A DNA stretch of 64,000 bases from Leifsonia poae (GTDB lineage Bacteria; Actinomycetota; Actinomycetes; Actinomycetales; Microbacteriaceae). The notes beneath the pieces are model-generated. The model saw only the letters and a list, made by a program, of their open reading frames with translations, had not been told where the DNA came from and did not search any database. The stretch lies in the NCBI RefSeq assembly GCF_020009625.1, contig NZ_JAIHLP010000002.1, positions 2,728,001-2,792,000 on the forward strand, given 5' to 3'. Numbering within the stretch: position 1 is the first letter of the stretch; the number at the start of each line of letters is the position of its first letter. Positions 61,738 through 64,000 of the stretch are shown piece after piece. The position numbers were made by a program, and so were the translations under genes.

Positions 61738-62048
61738 CTACCCAGCGCCCCCAAGGCCCGCAGCGCCCGCGGCACAGCCGGTGAGGATGCGCTGGAGCGC
61801 GTCGTGCTCGGCGGCGGTGACCCACAGACCGTAGGCGGCCTTGACCGTCACCTGACGGGCCGCGTACTCGCAGCGGTAAGCCTTGTTCGGGGGAAGCCAG
61901 GTGGCGGCGTCGCCGGCGCCGGCGTCGCTGAGTGCGTGGCGGCGTCGATGCCGTCGGCGGCGAGGAGCGCGACGACGACAGCCCCCGGCCACGCGGGGAG
62001 GCGCCGTCGTGCGGGGCGTTTCGGGTGCCGGGCTGAGGGCGCACTCAT
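61738..62048 (-). pseudogene. HNH-endonuclease family (DUF1524-like) remnant with internal deletion
   Basis: The N-terminal part (ATG 62048; MSAPSARHPKRPARRRLPAW, then a hydrophobic stretch GAVVVALLAADG) looks like a membrane or secretion signal. In another phase, DAATWLPPNKAYRCEYAARQ and VTVKAAYGLWVTAAEHDALQ match the end of secreted HNH-type nucleases of about 220 residues. The central ~110 residues with the HNH catalytic motif are missing, and the remaining halves are out of frame. This is a real internal deletion and not a single-base slip. Confidence 0.65.
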
Positions 62049-62167
62049 CGAAGGTCTTTCCGTCGGGGATGGTTCGACGATATCGGCACGGTCCGACGTC
62101 GAACCGAGTTCCCCGGCGGCGGGCGGCGGACCACTAAAGTGGGCAGCATCGAGCGCCGGGAGGCGAA

Positions 62168-63328
62168 ATGAAACGTCAGCTGAGACGCGAACCCCGCACG
62201 GAGCCGGCGAAACCCGAACCGAACCCGGCGCCGGCGACCGCCGGCGCACCGGCGACCGTCGCCGCGCCGCAGGTCGAGACCGGCGGCACCTCCACCCGCA
62301 GCCCGTTGCGCTGGGGGTACGCGGTGACCTTGGGTGCAGTCGGGGCGATCATCACCGGCCTCGCGCTCTACGGCCTGCGCTCGATCATCTTCTCGGTGTT
62401 CCTCGCCCTGTTCATCACTGTTGGGCTCGACCCCCTCATCCGCTGGTTCCAGCGTCGGCACATGTCGCGGGCGTGGGCTCTCGTCACGGTCATCCTGCTC
62501 GTCATCGCAGTGCTGATCACGATCATCTGGGTGGTGCTGCCGCTGGTGATCCAGCAGATCCAGTTCCTCGCGACCACGATCCCGAAGGAGGTCGCGAACC
62601 TCAAAGAGCAGGGCTGGTTCGACCCGGCCAACGCGTCGAGCAATGGCGTGATCGGCGCGTTCGTCAACTGGGTCGCCGAACAGGCGAAAGATCCGGCGGT
62701 GCTGGCGGCGTTCGGCTCCGGTGTGGTCGGGTTCGGGCTGTCGCTGGTCAACGGCCTCGCCTCCGGCTTCTTCATCGCCATTCTGGCGATCTACTTCATC
62801 GCGACCTACGACGCCACAAAACAGGCGGGCTACAAGCTGGTTTCCGCCTCGCGTCGCCCGGCGTTCATCAGCTACACCGAGCGCATCCTGCAGAACTTCG
62901 GCAAGTACCTCAGCGGGATGGTCGTCCTCGCGTTCTGCAACGCCGTCTTCAGCGTGATCCTGTTGGTGCTCACGGGCGTGCCCGGTGCGTTCCTCATCGG
63001 GCTTCTGGCCTTCTTCATCACGCTCATCCCGCTCATCGGAACCATTCTCACGACCGCGGTGATGACGGTGCTCGCCTTCATCCATTCGCCCGTCTCGGGG
63101 CTCTTCGTGCTGATCTTCATGCTCATCTACATGCAGGTGGAGGCATACATCCTCACGCCGAAAGTGATGGGGAAGGCGGTGCAGGTTCCCGGGTCGGTGG
63201 TGCTGATCTCGGCGCTCGCGGGGTCGACCCTGTTCGGGCTTCCGGGGGCCCTCGTGGCGATCCCGATCTCGGCGGGGATCATCCTGATCATCAAAGAGAT
63301 CGTGATGCCCCGCAAGGAGCGCGCCTGA
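62168..63328 (+). CDS. AI-2E family (PerM-like) transporter
   Basis: A 386-residue membrane protein with about eight spans and an N-terminal Pro/Ala-rich cytoplasmic tail (~45 residues). Family marks are SVFLALFITVGLDPLIRWFQ, the long soluble loop with QQIQFLATTIPKEVANLKEQ, and LLAFFITLIPLIGTILTTAV. The C-terminal half has YMQVEAYILTPKVMGKAVQV. Members are linked to export of small signals or sodium/proton exchange; the name AI-2E does not prove autoinducer transport. GGGAGGCGAA precedes the ATG. Confidence 0.9.
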   Translation: MKRQLRREPRTEPAKPEPNPAPATAGAPATVAAPQVETGGTSTRSPLRWGYAVTLGAVGAIITGLALYGLRSIIFSVFLALFITVGLDPLIRWFQRRHMSRAWALVTVILLVIAVLITIIWVVLPLVIQQIQFLATTIPKEVANLKEQGWFDPANASSNGVIGAFVNWVAEQAKDPAVLAAFGSGVVGFGLSLVNGLASGFFIAILAIYFIATYDATKQAGYKLVSASRRPAFISYTERILQNFGKYLSGMVVLAFCNAVFSVILLVLTGVPGAFLIGLLAFFITLIPLIGTILTTAVMTVLAFIHSPVSGLFVLIFMLIYMQVEAYILTPKVMGKAVQVPGSVVLISALAGSTLFGLPGALVAIPISAGIILIIKEIVMPRKERA

Positions 63329-63450
63329 CCCCAGCGTGAACATTTGTGCCGAATGTCGACTCTGAGGCGAGGTTTCGCGTCATGTGGCGCAAAAGACTGC
63401 CGCGCGGGAAGGGCTGGAGACGCGTCATAGCAATCCCATAGAATCACCGC

Positions 63451-63834
63451 ATGCTCGTCATTCTGCCGTTTCTGACGTTCGCGCTGTTCCTGGGGGCACT
63501 GATCGACATCATCCTGCGCCGGGACGACCGAGTGCGGCACCTGCCCAAGTTCGTCTGGATCCTCATCGTGATCCTGCTCCCGCTGATCGGGAGCGTGCTG
63601 TGGTTCGCGATCGGGCGCGAATACAACTCGGCCGGCCCGAGTGTGCTCTCCATGCCGCGGGCGGCCCGCGGCGGCGCGCGCATCCCGTCACCGCCGGTCG
63701 AGCCGCAGCGGCAGGCGCCCTCGACGGAGGAGCAGCTGGCCGCGCTGGAACGGGAGATCGCGTTCTACGAGAACCGCGACCGCGTCAAAGAGCTCGAAGC
63801 CGAGATCGAGCGCCGGCGCAAAGCGGCGGAGTGA
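63451..63834 (+). CDS. PLDc_N domain membrane protein
   Basis: A 127-residue protein. Two spans (LVILPFLTFALFLGALIDII and FVWILIVILLPLIGSVLWFA) form the phospholipase D N-terminal-type domain (PLDc_N), followed by GREY. The C-terminus from about residue 88 is a charged coiled coil (EEQLAALEREIAFYENRDRV). No phospholipase catalytic motif is present, as is normal for these small actinobacterial proteins. Confidence 0.87.
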   Translation: MLVILPFLTFALFLGALIDIILRRDDRVRHLPKFVWILIVILLPLIGSVLWFAIGREYNSAGPSVLSMPRAARGGARIPSPPVEPQRQAPSTEEQLAALEREIAFYENRDRVKELEAEIERRRKAAE

Positions 63835-63855
63835 CCCCCGCCGCCGCGCCCGGGC

Positions 63856-64000
63856 TCACTCCCAGACCATGAACGGGCGCAGTTCGAGCTGACCGTTGCG
63901 GGCCATCGGATGCCGCGAGGCGATCTCGATGGCCTCCTCCAGGTTCTCGCACTCCAGAATGTCGAAGCCGCAGATCCACTCCTTGGTCTCGGCGAACGGC
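63856..64000 (-). CDS. YCII-related (DGPF-domain) protein, C-terminal part
   Basis: Only the last ~48 codons are inside the window. They read EWICGFDILECENLEEAIEI, then ASRHPMARNGQLELRPFMVW and Glu-stop. This is the typical ending of YCII/DGPF-domain proteins (about 110-130 residues), which often sit beside sigma factors. The start lies beyond base 64000. It converges with the PLDc_N gene. Confidence 0.85.
   Translation of the reverse strand, partial: PFAETKEWICGFDILECENLEEAIEIASRHPMARNGQLELRPFMVWE

Overview
The window comes from a high-GC Gram-positive, very probably an actinobacterium of the Microbacteriaceae (Leifsonia-like). Signs of this are strong G/C at third codon positions, a DUF2510 membrane protein, a surface protein with a LAxTG sorting signal, an F420/NADP oxidoreductase-like enzyme and many TetR/MarR/LacI/ROK regulators, each next to a transporter plus one or two enzymes. 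It reads as accessory catabolic and resistance DNA, with no core housekeeping operon and one tRNA gene, tRNA-Ser(GCU).

Layout. 0-0.75 kb: a scar of three broken genes (SDR-like, MMPL, LuxR). 0.8-2.0 kb: MarR regulator divergent from an F420/NADP-type reductase. 2.2-10.9 kb: one operon with an oligopeptide-type ABC importer, two FMN-dependent monooxygenases of the NtaA/SnaA/DszA family and an FMN reductase. 10.9-13.1 kb: TetR regulator and drug-efflux MFS. 13.2-19.8 kb: carboxylesterase, TetR, GPH-like sugar transporter, PAP2 phosphatase and GH3 beta-glucosidase. 19.8-28.4 kb: PucR-type regulator, HSL-type hydrolase, zinc alcohol dehydrogenase, AraC, then LacI divergent from an FAD oxidoreductase and MHS transporter. 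28.7-35.5 kb: VOC/WYL pair, DHA2 efflux pump with TetR, isochorismatase-like hydrolase, MFS and MarR. 35.5-42.5 kb: P-type ATPase, quinone oxidoreductase-like enzyme, second carboxylesterase/GPH transporter pair and ROK regulator. 42.5-47.5 kb: XRE-cupin regulator divergent from a nitrogen operon (ureohydrolase, NCS1 permease, amidase, nitrilase). 47.6-50.7 kb: SulP transporter, methyltransferase and DUF2510 protein. 50.8-53.4 kb: tRNA-Ser, sortase-anchored surface protein, IS3 remnant and MarR. 53.5-57.3 kb: SDR, Nramp-related and AGCS transporters. 57.4-59.1 kb: arsenic cluster with an ArsR-phosphatase fusion. 59.1-64 kb: ICMT-like protein, small proteins, ArsR/SRPBCC pair, HNH remnant, AI-2E family protein, PLDc_N protein and a YCII fragment.

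Two features run through the window. First, five otherwise intact genes each become continuous if exactly one base is added to a G or C run (near 12471, 23172, 30223, 43479 and 48324). The shared direction and context point to homopolymer contraction in the sequence, although phase variation or real decay cannot be excluded. Second, regulators commonly lie beside clear palindromic operators, including a 54-bp nested symmetric site at 32684-32737 and matching arsenic-cluster palindromes at 57355 and 58625.

A composite hairpin repeat of unknown nature occurs at 21970-22098 and, expanded, at 28376-28682. The best candidates for undescribed biology are this repeat, the ureohydrolase/NCS1/amidase/nitrilase operon, the paired-monooxygenase operon and the arsenic fusion cluster.
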